The notes: generated by a model not told the origin, from the letters alone. 64,000 nucleotides of DNA from Leifsonia sp. Root1293 (GCF_001425325.1 NZ_LMEH01000002.1:1026788-1090787); one strand, 5' to 3'; shown: positions 16,469-26,031, counted from the first letter of the stretch. Made by a program: numbers and translations.

Positions 16469-17124
16469 GCGCCGGAAGCGCCGCCGCGGCCCCGTCTGAG
16501 ACGGGGCGCGGCCTCTTCATCACGCTCGAGGGCGGCGACGGGTCGGGCAAGACGACCCAGGCACGCCTGCTCGAGGAGTGGCTCGTCGGCCGCGGGCGGT
16601 CGGTGCTGCGCACCCGGGAGCCCGGCGGCACCGACGTCGGCGTCGAGATCCGCGAGATCGTGCTGCACCACCGCGGAGACATCGCGCCCCGCGCCGAGGC
16701 CCTGCTCTACGCAGCCGACCGCGCCCACCACATCGCGACCAAGGTGCGCCCGGCGCTCGAGCGCGGCGACGTCGTCATTCAGGACCGCTATCTCGACTCC
16801 TCGGTCGCCTACCAGGGCGCCGGTCGGGTGCTCGGGGGCACGGAGGTGCGCGACCTCTCGCTCTGGGCGGCGCAGGGACTCCTCCCCGACCTCACGATCC
16901 TGCTCGACCTCGACGAGGGGGTCGCGCGCGGTCGGCTCGATGCCGCCCAGAAACGGTTCGACAGGCTGGAGGCCGAGGCGGGGGAGTTCCATGCCCGCGT
17001 GCGCCACGCCTTCCTCGACCTCGCGGCGGCGGAGCCCGCTCGCTTCCTGGTCGTCGATGCCGCAAGACCGGTCGACGAGATCGCCGCGTCGGTGCGTTCA
17101 CGGGTCGAGGGGCTCCTGGGCTAG
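16465..17124 (+). CDS. tmk: Thymidylate kinase
   Basis: A 219-aa dTMP kinase that makes dTDP for DNA synthesis. Walker A/P-loop GGDGSGKTT (about 23-31), the DRX-type motif in VIQDRYLDSSVAYQG, TREPGGT, and a LID region around RGRLDAAQKRFDRLE are all present. An extra 14 residues (MSAGSAAAAPSETG) precede the usual start; the GTG is set by the 4-nt overlap with topA. Confidence 0.97.
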   Translation: MSAGSAAAAPSETGRGLFITLEGGDGSGKTTQARLLEEWLVGRGRSVLRTREPGGTDVGVEIREIVLHHRGDIAPRAEALLYAADRAHHIATKVRPALERGDVVIQDRYLDSSVAYQGAGRVLGGTEVRDLSLWAAQGLLPDLTILLDLDEGVARGRLDAAQKRFDRLEAEAGEFHARVRHAFLDLAAAEPARFLVVDAARPVDEIAASVRSRVEGLLG

Positions 17125-17154
17125 CGCGTCGGCGGCATCGCCTACTGTTGGAGC

Positions 17155-18330
17155 ATGACGGTGTGGGACGAGCTGACGGGCCAGGCCGACGCCATCGCGG
17201 TGTTCCGGGCCGCGGCGGCAGCCGCATCCGCCACTCCCACCGAGGGGGCGGCCGAGCAGGCCATGTCGCACGCCTGGCTCATCACGGGCCCTCCGGGATC
17301 GGGCCGGTCGAATCTCGCCTACGCCTTCGCGACCGCGTTGATCTCGGGTCACCCCGACGGAGACGACGCGACTGTCGCCCAGGTCGCCGCCCGCAGTCAT
17401 CCCGACCTCACCGTGCTCAGCACCGAGGGGGTGTCGATCAAGGTCGACGACGTGCGCGCCATCGTGCGATCGTCGTCGTACTCGCCGTCGGTCGGGCGGC
17501 ACCGCGTGCTCGTGATCGAGGATGCCGATCGCATGCCCGAGCGCACCTCGAACGTGCTGCTCAAGGCGCTCGAGGAACCCCCCGAGCGCACGGTGTGGAT
17601 CCTCTGCGCTCCGAGCGAGGCCGATCTCATCCCCACCATCCGGTCCCGAGTGCGCTCCGTGCGGCTGCGCGTTCCGAGCATCGACGACGTGGCGGCCCTG
17701 CTGGTCGCACGCGACGGCGTCAGCCCCGAGGTCGCCGAGCGGGCCGCGCGCGAAGCCCAGAGCCATATCGGCATGGCGCGGCGCCTGGCCACGTCGAGCG
17801 AGGCGCGCGAACGCCGCGAGGCCACGTTGATCTCGGCCCTCGGCATCCGCACGGTGTCGGATGCCGTGGCTGCGGCCGCCCGCATGATCGAGATCGCCGG
17901 CGACGATGCCAAGGCGATCACCCTCGAGCGCGACGCCGACGAGCGCGAGAAGGCCCTGCGCTCGCTGGGTGTGGCGCCCGGCCAGACTCTGCCTCCGGCG
18001 CTCCGCAGCCAGATCAAGGCGCTCGAGGACGACCAGAAGCGACGTGCCACCCGGAGCCTCCGCGACGGCATCGACCGCATCCTCGTCGACTTCTCCTCCC
18101 TGCACCGCGACGTGTTGATGCTGCAGCTGCACGGGGATTCCGCGATCATCAATCGCGAACTCCTGCCGAGGATCGAACGCGCCGCAACGGCGGGTACTGC
18201 CGCCGAGACCCTGCGTTCCCTCGATGCCATCGCCCTCGCGCGCACCCGCATCGAGGCCAATGTCGCCCCGCTCCTGGCCCTCGAGGCCATGCTCATGACC
18301 TTCCGCCGATCCGAGAGAGCCGCCGCGTGA
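17155..18330 (+). CDS. holB: DNA polymerase III delta' subunit
   Basis: A 391-aa AAA+ clamp-loader subunit. MSHAWLITGPPGSGRSNLAYAFA holds a P-loop in which the usual lysine is arginine (GPPGSGRS), as in many delta' proteins that do not hydrolyse ATP. Further motifs are ARSHPDLTVLSTEG, VLVIEDADRMPERTSNVLLKALEEPPERT and LCAPSEADLIPTIRSRVRSVRL (sensor 1 region). The expected zinc module between P-loop and Walker B is absent, as in other actinobacterial HolB. TACTGT lies 6 nt before the ATG. The stop overlaps the GTG of the next gene. Confidence 0.94.
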   Translation: MTVWDELTGQADAIAVFRAAAAAASATPTEGAAEQAMSHAWLITGPPGSGRSNLAYAFATALISGHPDGDDATVAQVAARSHPDLTVLSTEGVSIKVDDVRAIVRSSSYSPSVGRHRVLVIEDADRMPERTSNVLLKALEEPPERTVWILCAPSEADLIPTIRSRVRSVRLRVPSIDDVAALLVARDGVSPEVAERAAREAQSHIGMARRLATSSEARERREATLISALGIRTVSDAVAAAARMIEIAGDDAKAITLERDADEREKALRSLGVAPGQTLPPALRSQIKALEDDQKRRATRSLRDGIDRILVDFSSLHRDVLMLQLHGDSAIINRELLPRIERAATAGTAAETLRSLDAIALARTRIEANVAPLLALEAMLMTFRRSERAAA

Positions 18331-19901
18331 CCCGACGACCCAGAAGTTCGACACCAGCTCCCCGCCGGGCAGGGCACGCTGCGCGTGTGAGGGCTGCCGT
18401 CGCCGGCGCCACGCTCCTCGCGCTGGCCTTGACCGGCTGCGTGCCGTGGGCCGGCGGCGGGGCAGGACCGCACACGTCGACACCGACGGGCGAGACCGCA
18501 CCGGCCGGCCTCGAGTCGTACTACGGCCAGCAGCTCGAGTGGGAGGACTGCGGCGACGGCTTCCAGTGCACGACCGCCACGGCGCCCCTCGACTATCGGG
18601 CGCCGGGCGATGAGAGCATCGACCTCGCCCTGGTGCGGCATCCGGCGACAGGGGATCGGCTCGGATCCCTGCTGGTCAACCCCGGCGGTCCCGGCGGGAG
18701 CGGCTATGAGATGGTGCGGGATTCACTCGACTTCGCGGTCAGTGCCGACCTCCAGAAGCACTACGACATCATCGGCTTCGACCCCCGCGGGGTCAGCCGG
18801 TCGACCCCGGTCACCTGCTACGAGCCGGCGCAGATGGACGCCTACCTCTACGACATCACCCCGGGCGAGCGCGGCAGCGACGCCTGGCTCGCCGCGAAGA
18901 CCGCGAGGGGCGAGGCCTTCGCCGAGGCCTGCGATTCGAACACCGGACCCCTCCTCGACAACGTCGACACCGAGAGCGCGGCCCGCGACCTCGACCTGCT
19001 GCGTGCGGCGCTCGGCGACAGCACCCTGAACTACCTCGGCTACTCCTACGGCACCTACCTCGGAGCCGTCTACGCCGGCCTGTTCCCCACCAAGGCCGGT
19101 CGCCTCGTCCTCGACGGCGCCATCGACCCGTCCGCCACCAATCTCGACGTGAACATCGAGCAGGCGAAGGGCTTCGAGAGCGCGCTGCGTGCCTACCTCA
19201 CCGACTGCCTCGACGGCGCTGACTGCCCGTTCGACGGCACGGTCGACGACGCTATGGGCACGGTCAAGGCCCTGCTCGATTCCGTCGACGCCGCCCCGAT
19301 CCGCGCGACCGACGGTCGCATGCTCGGGGGAGACTCGCTCGTCACCGCCATCATCTACCCGCTGTACTCCCAGCAGGGATGGCCGGCGCTCAGCACCATG
19401 TTCGACTCGGTGCTCAGCGGGTCAGCCGACCAGGCGATGTCCTTCGCCGACCAGTACAACGGGCGCGACGAGTCCGGCAACTACAGCGACAACTCCACCG
19501 AGGCGTTCACTGCCGTCAACTGCATGGACTACTCCTACGTGACGGATGCCGCAGCGATGCGCGAGCAGGAGCAGGAACTCGATGCGGCCGCGCCCGTCAT
19601 CGGCGCCTACTTCGGGTTCGGCGACATCACCTGCACCACCTGGCCGTACACCTCCCGGACGGATCGCACGACGATCAGCGCCGAGGGGTCACCGCTCATC
19701 GTCGTCATCGGAACGACGAACGATCCGGCGACGCCGTACGTGTGGGCGCAATCGCTCGCCGCCCAGCTCGACGACGGGCGTCTCGTCACCTACAACGGCG
19801 AGGGTCACACGGCATACAACAAGTCCAACTCCTGCGTGAATGACGCCGTGGACACCTTCCTCATCGAGGGAATCGCGCCGACCAGCGACCCCGACTGCTG
19901 A
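18327..19901 (+). CDS. Exported alpha/beta-hydrolase lipoprotein (tripeptidyl-aminopeptidase-like)
   Basis: A 524-aa secreted hydrolase of the S33/TAP family. A basic N terminus and hydrophobic core end in a lipobox (LALTGC, C38), so it should be lipid-anchored outside. The fold shows VNPGGPGGSGYE (oxyanion region), DIIGFDPRGVSRS, the nucleophile elbow GYSYGTYLG, and the catalytic His in GEGHTAYNK, with a TAP-like C-terminal domain. Family members cleave short peptides from N termini. GTG 18327 overlaps the holB stop (GTGA). The same gene pair occurs in other actinobacteria, although no functional link is obvious. Confidence 0.9.
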   Translation: MTRRPRSSTPAPRRAGHAARVRAAVAGATLLALALTGCVPWAGGGAGPHTSTPTGETAPAGLESYYGQQLEWEDCGDGFQCTTATAPLDYRAPGDESIDLALVRHPATGDRLGSLLVNPGGPGGSGYEMVRDSLDFAVSADLQKHYDIIGFDPRGVSRSTPVTCYEPAQMDAYLYDITPGERGSDAWLAAKTARGEAFAEACDSNTGPLLDNVDTESAARDLDLLRAALGDSTLNYLGYSYGTYLGAVYAGLFPTKAGRLVLDGAIDPSATNLDVNIEQAKGFESALRAYLTDCLDGADCPFDGTVDDAMGTVKALLDSVDAAPIRATDGRMLGGDSLVTAIIYPLYSQQGWPALSTMFDSVLSGSADQAMSFADQYNGRDESGNYSDNSTEAFTAVNCMDYSYVTDAAAMREQEQELDAAAPVIGAYFGFGDITCTTWPYTSRTDRTTISAEGSPLIVVIGTTNDPATPYVWAQSLAAQLDDGRLVTYNGEGHTAYNKSNSCVNDAVDTFLIEGIAPTSDPDC

Positions 19902-19937
19902 CGAGCGGGCGCCGTCCCCACGGTGTCGGGGCTCGTC
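19900..19937 (+). terminator. Hairpin after the hydrolase gene
   Basis: ACGAGC (19901-19906) pairs with GCTCGT (19931-19936), and an inner CGCCG/CGGTG stem extends it. It begins on the stop codon of the hydrolase gene and separates it from the tRNA-Thr unit. There is no T run. Confidence 0.5.
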
Positions 19938-20034
19938 GGCTGGCGACCGTGTTCGTGAACGCCGGTCGGAGACGGTATGCTTTCCTACTGTGCCAAGCGG
20001 CATCTCCCATCGCGGGATGATCGCCGAGTGCCAC

Positions 20035-20107
20035 GCCGCCTTAGCTCAGTCGGCAGAGCGTCTCACTCGTAATGAGAAGGTCGTGGGTTCGATTCCCACA
20101 GGCGGCC
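20035..20107 (+). tRNA. tRNA-Thr (anticodon CGT)
   Basis: Acceptor GCCGCCT/AGGCGGC, D arm TAGCTCAGTCGGCAGAGC, anticodon stem TCTCA/TGAGA with loop CTCGTAA (anticodon CGT), T arm GTGGGTTCGATTCCCAC. It decodes ACG. The base after the acceptor is C, followed by CCA at 20108-20110. A TATGCT hexamer at 19976 with TTCGTG 18 nt upstream could be its promoter. Confidence 0.95.
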
Positions 20108-20175
20108 CCATCCTGGCCATCGCCTCGCATCCCTGGGGATTCGAGAGGCGCACCGGCATGCCCTAGCCTCGAAGC

Positions 20176-21159
20176 ATGACTGATGCACTGCGCTGGGGAA
20201 TCCTCGCCACGGGCGGAATCGCCCACGCCATGGCCAACGACCTCGTCCTGAACGGCTTCACCGTGCAGGCCGTCGGATCCCGTTCCCAGGAGTCGGCGGA
20301 TGCGTTCGCAGCCGAGTTCGGCATTCCCAACGCCCACCCCAGCTACGCCGCGCTCGTGGCCGATCCCGAGGTCGACGTCATCTACGTGTCGACGCCGCAT
20401 CCGTTCCATGCCGAGCACGCCACCCTCGCCCTCGAGGCCGGCAAGCACGTGCTCGTCGAGAAGCCGTTCACGCTGAACGCCGCCGAGGCACGCCAGGTCG
20501 TCGACCTCGCTGCCGAGAAGGGTCTCGTCGTGCTCGAGGCCATGTGGACCCGCTGGCTGCCGCACATGGTGCGGGTGCGCGAGATCATCGCGGCCGGCAC
20601 GCTCGGCGAGGTGCACACCCTCATCGCCGACCACACCCAGGACCTGCCCGACGACCCCGGTCACCGCCTCAACGCGCTCGAGCTCGGCGGCGGTGCCCTC
20701 CTCGACCTCGGCATCTACCCGATCTCCTTCGCCTCCGACCTCTTCGGCACCCCCGAGACTGTCCAGGCCTCTGCGACCTTCAAGAGCACGGGGGCCGACG
20801 CCCAGGTCGCCACGATCTTCCGCTACGCCGGCGGGCAGATCGCCACGACCCTCTCCGCCAGCGACACCCGCGGCCGCAACATCGCCACGATCCTCGGAAC
20901 CGAAGGCCGCATCGACATCGACACCGTCTGGTACACGCCGACGTCGTTCCGCGTCTACGACGCCGACGGCACCGAGACCGAGGCGTTCACGTCCGACGTG
21001 ACAGGCCGGGGGATGCAGTTCCAAGCCGCCGAACTCGAGCGCCTGGTGGCCGCCGGCGTCACATCGGGCGACGTGCTTCCGACCGAGGAGACCGTGACAG
21101 TGCTCGAGACCCTCGACGCCATCCGGGCGCAGATCGGCCTGCGCTACCCCGGCGAATGA
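20176..21159 (+). CDS. Gfo/Idh/MocA family oxidoreductase
   Basis: A 327-aa NAD(P)-dependent dehydrogenase acting on a sugar or inositol-like substrate. The N-terminal Rossmann fold begins GILATGGIAHAMANDL (a GxGxxA-like pattern), and the family signature EKPFTLNAAEAR supplies the conserved lysine. HTQDLPDDPGHR and the GGGALLDLGIYP motif supply other active-site residues. TAGCCT ends 6 nt before the ATG, consistent with a leaderless transcript. There is no transporter or sugar operon next to it, so the substrate is unknown. Confidence 0.9.
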   Translation: MTDALRWGILATGGIAHAMANDLVLNGFTVQAVGSRSQESADAFAAEFGIPNAHPSYAALVADPEVDVIYVSTPHPFHAEHATLALEAGKHVLVEKPFTLNAAEARQVVDLAAEKGLVVLEAMWTRWLPHMVRVREIIAAGTLGEVHTLIADHTQDLPDDPGHRLNALELGGGALLDLGIYPISFASDLFGTPETVQASATFKSTGADAQVATIFRYAGGQIATTLSASDTRGRNIATILGTEGRIDIDTVWYTPTSFRVYDADGTETEAFTSDVTGRGMQFQAAELERLVAAGVTSGDVLPTEETVTVLETLDAIRAQIGLRYPGE

Positions 21160-21198
21160 ACGGCACCCTCTCTTCGGATTCTCTCAGGCGCGACAGCG

Positions 21199-21204
21199 TA
21201 GGCT
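21199..21204 (+). promoter_or_regulatory. -10 element (TAGGCT) 7 nt before ATG 21212
   Basis: The hexamer is spaced so that transcription would begin at the dacB start codon. No ribosome site is present. Confidence 0.4.
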
Positions 21205-21211
21205 TCCGCGG

Positions 21212-22669
21212 ATGACTGAAACGGATGCACCGAGCACACCGGCCACTCCGGCCAGGGGTGGGCTCTTCCGATCCCACCGACGCGGGTGGACGATCGCAGG
21301 CAGTGCCGTCGCGATCGCTCTGCTCGCAGGCACCGCCCTCGCCTCCGGCGCTGCAGCGGGCAGCCCGGCGCCCTCGGCGACTCAGAAGGCAGCGGCATCC
21401 GCGACCCCGTCCGCCACGCCGACGCCGACCCCGGATCCGCGAGCCACGCCTGCCGCTGCCGTACCGGCCAGCCGGTTGCGCACCTGCTCGGTGACCGATC
21501 TCGCCTCCGACGGCCGCCTCGCCTCGATGCAGGCCCAGGTGCTGAACGCCGCGACGGGCGAGGTGCTGTTCGACCGCGGCGGCACCACTCCCTCCCGCGC
21601 GGCGAGTGTCATGAAGGTGCTCACGACCGCCGCAGCGCTCAAGGTGCTCGGTCCCGACTACAGGGCGACGACCACCGTCGTGAAGGGCGCCGAGCCCGGT
21701 TCGGCCGTGCTCGTCGGAGGCGGCGACCTCACCCTCTCACGGTTGCCGTCGGGCGAGACGTCGGCCTACGAGGGCGCCGCGCATCTGGACGACCTCGCGA
21801 ACCAGGTGCGCACGGCCTGGGCTGCCGACCCGTCCAACCCGCCCCTCACCACCCTCATCCTGGACTCGACGTTGTTCACGGGCCCCGACTGGCAGCCGAG
21901 CTGGGACACCAAGGAGCAGTACGACGGCTACATGTCGCGCGTCACCGCTCTGCAGGTCGACGGCGACCGTGACGACCCGTACAGCAACACCTCGGCACGC
22001 AGCGACGACCCCATCGGCCGAGCCGGCCAGGCATTCGCCGACCAGCTCGGCGGCATCCAGACCATCGAGCTCGGAACGGCGCCGGCCGGTGCAGCGGCCC
22101 TCGGAAGCGTGCAGTCCGCTCCCGTGTCCACCCTGGTGCAGCAGTCGCTCATCGTCTCCGACAACACCATCGCTGAGATGCTCGCGCGGCTCACCGCCGT
22201 CACGGCCGGGACGGGAAGCGATTTCTCGGCCATCCAGCCGGCTGTCGTCGCGGCACTCGACAGCTACGGCGTCGACACCGCCGGGATCGTCGTCGTCGAC
22301 GGCTCCGGGCTGTCCGACGACAACGCGATCCCGCCGTCGTACCTCACGCGCCTGTTCGTGAAGATCAATGCCCGCGAAGCGAACCTCGGCGTCATCGCCG
22401 ACGGCCTGCCCGTCGCCGGTCGCTCGGGTTCCCTCTCCTACAGCGACAGGTTCACGGGCGAGGCATCCGTCGCCGATGGCTCCGTGTTCGCCAAGACCGG
22501 CTGGATCGACACCGGGTACACCCTCTCCGGGATCATCGCGGCGGCTGACGGGACCCCGCTCACCTTCGCCGTCTACGCGCTCGGCGATGTGACGGAAGAC
22601 GCCAAGACCGCAATCGACCTGCTCACGGCCGGCTTCTACAGCTGCGGCGACAACCTCTCCAACAACTGA
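21212..22669 (+). CDS. dacB: D-alanyl-D-alanine carboxypeptidase/endopeptidase (PBP4/DacB, S13 family)
   Basis: A 485-aa low-molecular-mass PBP. Residues 24-50 are a signal anchor, followed by an Ala/Pro/Thr-rich linker (about 55-85). The catalytic motifs are SVMK (S132), SDN in LIVSDNTIAEML, and KTG in FAKTGWID. It trims or opens cross-links in peptidoglycan outside the membrane. The order and wide spacing between SxxK and SxN fit the S13 family. It is preceded by a TAGGCT hexamer 7 nt before the ATG. Confidence 0.95.
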   Translation: MTETDAPSTPATPARGGLFRSHRRGWTIAGSAVAIALLAGTALASGAAAGSPAPSATQKAAASATPSATPTPTPDPRATPAAAVPASRLRTCSVTDLASDGRLASMQAQVLNAATGEVLFDRGGTTPSRAASVMKVLTTAAALKVLGPDYRATTTVVKGAEPGSAVLVGGGDLTLSRLPSGETSAYEGAAHLDDLANQVRTAWAADPSNPPLTTLILDSTLFTGPDWQPSWDTKEQYDGYMSRVTALQVDGDRDDPYSNTSARSDDPIGRAGQAFADQLGGIQTIELGTAPAGAAALGSVQSAPVSTLVQQSLIVSDNTIAEMLARLTAVTAGTGSDFSAIQPAVVAALDSYGVDTAGIVVVDGSGLSDDNAIPPSYLTRLFVKINAREANLGVIADGLPVAGRSGSLSYSDRFTGEASVADGSVFAKTGWIDTGYTLSGIIAAADGTPLTFAVYALGDVTEDAKTAIDLLTAGFYSCGDNLSNN

Positions 22670-22696
22670 GCATCCGCAACGATCGGGGGCTGAACC

Positions 22697-23851
22697 GTGG
22701 GCGATGACGAGCTGATCGACCTGGTGGGGGAGCTCGTCGGGATTCCTTCGGTCAATCCGTCACTCGACGACAGGGGAACCGGCGAGGCCGCCGTCGCGCG
22801 ATTCGCCGCCGCCTGGTTGGCCGCGCGAGGGTTCGAGGTGTGGATGGTGGGCCGTGACGCCCGTCGTCCGAGCGTGCTCGCCGTCTCCGCGGGCACTGGT
22901 GACGGGCGCACGCTGCTCATCAACGGTCACCTCGACACCGTCGGCGTCGATGGGTTCGCCGGAGCCCCGTTCGACGTCCGGGTCGACGAGGGGCGGATGC
23001 TCGGCCGCGGCGTCTACGACATGAAGAGCGGCGTCGCTGCGGCGATGGTCGCCGCGAGTCGTGCGAGCACATCCGGACTCCGAGGCGACGTCGTGCTCGC
23101 CCTCGTGGCCGACGAGGAGTTCGGCTCGACCGGAACGGAAGACGTGCTCGCCGCCCTCGACGAGCGCGGCATCCGCCCCGACGGTGCCGTCATCGCCGAA
23201 CCGACGGATTCCGGGCTCACGATCGCTCATCGAGGCTTCGCCTGGTTCAGCCTGACGGTCACCGGAGCTCCGGCGCACGGTTCCCAGCCCGAACGGGGCG
23301 TCGACGCCATCGCCCACGCCACCGAGGTGCTCGTCGCGCTGCGCGCATTCGACGCCGCTCTCGCCGCCCGCCCGGCCCATCCGCTGCTTCCCCGATCGAC
23401 CGTGCGCATTGCGACGATCGAGGGCGGAAGCGATGCCGCGACGGTCGCGGCGCACGCGAGCATGACCATAGAACGCCGCACCCTCCCCGGCGAGAGCCCG
23501 GCCCAGGTGCGCCGTGAGCTCGAGACCGTGATCGCGGGCGTGGATCCCGCCGATGGCATCCGGTCCGAGCTGACCGAGCTGGTGTCCCGTGCGGCATTCG
23601 AGACGCCGACGGATGCCGCCATCCAGGGAGTCGTGCAGGGCGCCGTGCGGCAGGTGACGGGATCCGACGTCGAGCTCCAAGGCGCTCCGTGGTGGACCGA
23701 CGCCGGGCTCATCGCCGAGGCAGGGATCTCGGCCGTGGTGTTCGGTGTCGATGGGGGCGGAGCCCACGCACCCGACGAGTGGGTCGACCTGGCATCGGTG
23801 CGGCGGCTCGCGGCCGTCCTGGAGCGCTCGATGACCGAATTCTGTTCGTGA
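22697..23851 (+). CDS. M20 family metallopeptidase (ArgE/DapE-like)
   Basis: A 384-aa zinc-dependent amidohydrolase. The metal-site motifs are present: NGHLDTVGV (His and Asp), GRGVYDMKSGVAA (bridging Asp), VADEEFGSTGTE (catalytic Glu pair) and a terminal GGGAHAPDEW (His). A dimerisation domain lies between about 175 and 285 (AHRGFAWFSLTVTGAPAHGS). Members deacylate N-acyl amino acids; whether this one is ArgE, DapE or another type cannot be told from sequence. The GTG 22697 start gives the standard N terminus. It stands alone, 27 nt after dacB. Confidence 0.88.
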   Translation: MGDDELIDLVGELVGIPSVNPSLDDRGTGEAAVARFAAAWLAARGFEVWMVGRDARRPSVLAVSAGTGDGRTLLINGHLDTVGVDGFAGAPFDVRVDEGRMLGRGVYDMKSGVAAAMVAASRASTSGLRGDVVLALVADEEFGSTGTEDVLAALDERGIRPDGAVIAEPTDSGLTIAHRGFAWFSLTVTGAPAHGSQPERGVDAIAHATEVLVALRAFDAALAARPAHPLLPRSTVRIATIEGGSDAATVAAHASMTIERRTLPGESPAQVRRELETVIAGVDPADGIRSELTELVSRAAFETPTDAAIQGVVQGAVRQVTGSDVELQGAPWWTDAGLIAEAGISAVVFGVDGGGAHAPDEWVDLASVRRLAAVLERSMTEFCS

Positions 23852-23927
23852 GGCGCCCGACCCTCTGGTGGCTGTACCGTCTCCCGCTGTCGCGCGATAA
23901 TCGAGGGACGAGCATCGGGAGGCCCAC

Positions 23928-24563
23928 GTGACACGTGCACTGTTCATCATCGACGTGCAGAACGACTTCACAGAGGGCGGCGCCCTGGGCGTCGACGGCG
24001 GCGCCGCCGTCGCGGCCGGAGTGAGCACGCTTCTCGAGCGGCATCCGGATGCCTACGATGTGGTGTTCGCCTCCCGCGACTGGCACGACGCCGACAACGA
24101 CAACGGGGGCCATTTCGCCACCGCTGCCGCCCCCGACTTCGTCGACACCTGGCCGTCGCACTGCGTATCGGGCACGACGGGAGCCGAGTACCACCCCGAC
24201 CTGCGCACCGACGGGATCGACGTGCACGTGCGCAAGGGCCAGGGCGTCCCGGCGTACTCGATCTTCGAGGGGACGACCGAGCAGGGCGAGACCGTCGCGG
24301 AGCTGCTGACGGCCCGCGGAGTGACGGCCGTCGACGTCGTCGGGATCGCCACGGACTACTGCGTGCGGGCGAGTGCGCTCGACGCCGTTGAGCATGGGCA
24401 GCACGTCCGCGTGCTCACCGACCTCGTGGCTGGCGTCGCCCCCGAGTCCAGTGAGGCGGCCCTGGCCGAGCTGGCCCATGCCGGTGTCGAGATCACGGAG
24501 TCCGAGCCGGCTGTGGCGCCGGCGGACCCGTCATCGGATTCCCCGGGATCGCCCGACGCGTGA
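23928..24563 (+). CDS. pncA: Nicotinamidase (PncA-type isochorismatase-fold hydrolase)
   Basis: A 211-aa enzyme converting nicotinamide to nicotinate for NAD salvage. The catalytic triad can be read: D9 (FIIDVQNDF), the lysine of HVRKGQG and C145 (IATDYCVRA). The metal-binding DWHDADNDNGGHF matches the DxHxxxH-like site, although the order of its residues deviates from the usual DWHP...SF. The C-terminal 20 residues form a Pro/Ser tail. The start is GTG. Its stop overlaps the next gene by 4 nt. Confidence 0.93.
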   Translation: MTRALFIIDVQNDFTEGGALGVDGGAAVAAGVSTLLERHPDAYDVVFASRDWHDADNDNGGHFATAAAPDFVDTWPSHCVSGTTGAEYHPDLRTDGIDVHVRKGQGVPAYSIFEGTTEQGETVAELLTARGVTAVDVVGIATDYCVRASALDAVEHGQHVRVLTDLVAGVAPESSEAALAELAHAGVEITESEPAVAPADPSSDSPGSPDA

Positions 24564-25312
24564 CCCTGTTCGCCGGGGCGGCCGACGGCGTCAGGATTGC
24601 CTACGACATCCACCCGCGCGACGCGACCACCGAGCCCGGCCACCGGCCGATCCTGCTGGTGCACGGCTTCGCGTCCGATCCGCGCGTGACGTGGGAGGGC
24701 ACGGGCTGGGTGCGCTTCCTCCAGCGCGCGGGCCGGGACGTCGTCACGATCGACCTCCGCGGGCATGGGCGCAGCGACCTTCCGGTCCAGGCTGACAGCT
24801 ACGCGCCCGAGGTGCAGGCGGCCGACCTGCTGGCCGTGCTCGACGCGGCGGAGGTCGAGATCGCCGACATCGTCGCCTACTCGATGGGCAGCCGCATCGC
24901 ATCGGCGTTCGCGCAGCTCGCACCCCGACGCATCCGTCGCCTCGTCCTCGGCGGAGCGGGGCCGCTGGAGGTCTTCTCGACATGGCGGGGCGCCGACGTC
25001 GAACGGATGCTGCGGACGGGCGACTTCACCGGAAACGCCATAGCGAGCGCCGTCGTGGGGCCGGCGCTTGCGGCGGGAGCCGACCCTGCAGTGCTGGCGG
25101 CCTGCATCCGGGGGATGAGCGCTGCCCCACTCCTCCGACCGGATGGCGTCCCCGTCCTTCTCGTCGTCGGCGAACTCGACCCCGTCGCATCGGGCACCGA
25201 GGACCTCGCGTCCGAATGGGGAGCGGCCTACCTCGCGGTCCCAGGACGCGACCACATCAATGTGCTCACCGCCCGGGCGTTCAAGGATGCCGCAGTGGCG
25301 TTCCTCACCTGA
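24560..25312 (+). CDS. Alpha/beta hydrolase
   Basis: A 250-aa cytoplasmic hydrolase. LLVHGFASDPRVTWEG (oxyanion HG), VVTIDLRGHGRSD, nucleophile elbow AYSMGSRIA, the acidic residue region VGELDPVA and catalytic His in GRDHINVL make a complete triad. It is translationally coupled to pncA (GTGA overlap). The substrate cannot be inferred, and the pairing may be simple co-transcription. Confidence 0.88.
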   Translation: MTLFAGAADGVRIAYDIHPRDATTEPGHRPILLVHGFASDPRVTWEGTGWVRFLQRAGRDVVTIDLRGHGRSDLPVQADSYAPEVQAADLLAVLDAAEVEIADIVAYSMGSRIASAFAQLAPRRIRRLVLGGAGPLEVFSTWRGADVERMLRTGDFTGNAIASAVVGPALAAGADPAVLAACIRGMSAAPLLRPDGVPVLLVVGELDPVASGTEDLASEWGAAYLAVPGRDHINVLTARAFKDAAVAFLT

Positions 25313-25371
25313 GGCGGCACCCGCTTCGGTCGTTCGTCCGGCGCAGAACTCCCGGCGCAGTTCGCCCGGTC

Positions 25372-25983
25372 TCAGCGAACCGCGGTGGTCGCCTTGAGCA
25401 CCCTGTAGCCCATGCCGACGGCCTCGCGGGCGATGTCGAGGTCGGGGAACTCGTCCTTCATCCATCGGTGCAGGGAGTCGGCTCCGAGGTTCTTCTGCAC
25501 GACGAGCCAGGCTTCGGCATCCGGGGCGAGTCGGGGCATCCAGGTCTGGAGCAGGGCGTGGAGCTCTGCCTTCCCGATGCGGATGGGCGGGTTGGACCAG
25601 ATGGTCGAGAACGACAGCCCGGCGGGAACATCCTCGGGCCTCACGGCGTTGACATTGGTGACGCCGACGGCAGCGGCGTTCCGACGCACCAGCTCGAGGG
25701 CACGATCGTTCACATCGACGGCCCAGACGGTGGCGTCAGGAGCCTCGAGGGCCATCGTCAGCGCGATCGGCCCCCAGCCCGAGCCGATGTCCAGCAGGTC
25801 ACCGGTCTGGGGAGGAGTCGGAACGTTGTCGAGGAGCACGGCGGTGCCGTCGTCGATGTGGTCGGGGCTGAACACCCCGCCAGCCGTCGTCAGGGTGAAC
25901 TCGCGCCCGCTCAGCTGAACGGAGATCTGCCTCGGCTTCAGTTCGGTCGACGGGTCATTCGTGAAGTAATGCTCTGAAGCCAT
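25372..25983 (-). CDS. Class I SAM-dependent methyltransferase (RsmC/RlmG-like)
   Basis: A 203-aa small methyltransferase. MASEHYFTNDP and the FTLTTAGGVFSPDHIDDGT region resemble the RsmC/MTS family; LLDIGSGWGPIALTMA is the SAM-binding motif I, WAVDVNDRALELV motif II, and WSNPPIRIG the NPP catalytic motif, which indicates methylation of an exocyclic amino group, as on guanine in 16S or 23S rRNA. Start ATG 25983 is chosen over the longer frame because the conserved N terminus begins there. It diverges from hflX. Confidence 0.88.
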   Translation of the reverse strand: MASEHYFTNDPSTELKPRQISVQLSGREFTLTTAGGVFSPDHIDDGTAVLLDNVPTPPQTGDLLDIGSGWGPIALTMALEAPDATVWAVDVNDRALELVRRNAAAVGVTNVNAVRPEDVPAGLSFSTIWSNPPIRIGKAELHALLQTWMPRLAPDAEAWLVVQKNLGADSLHRWMKDEFPDLDIAREAVGMGYRVLKATTAVR

Positions 25984-26031
25984 GAGAGGGAAACTACCCG
26001 ACCGGGCTGAGTGAGGCCAATGAGGCAACGA

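Noticed and set aside
16578..18326. N-terminal two thirds of an 1107-codon frame running through tmk and holB
   Set aside because: Only the part from GTG 18327 encodes a protein with signal peptide and hydrolase motifs; the rest is out of frame with tmk and holB.
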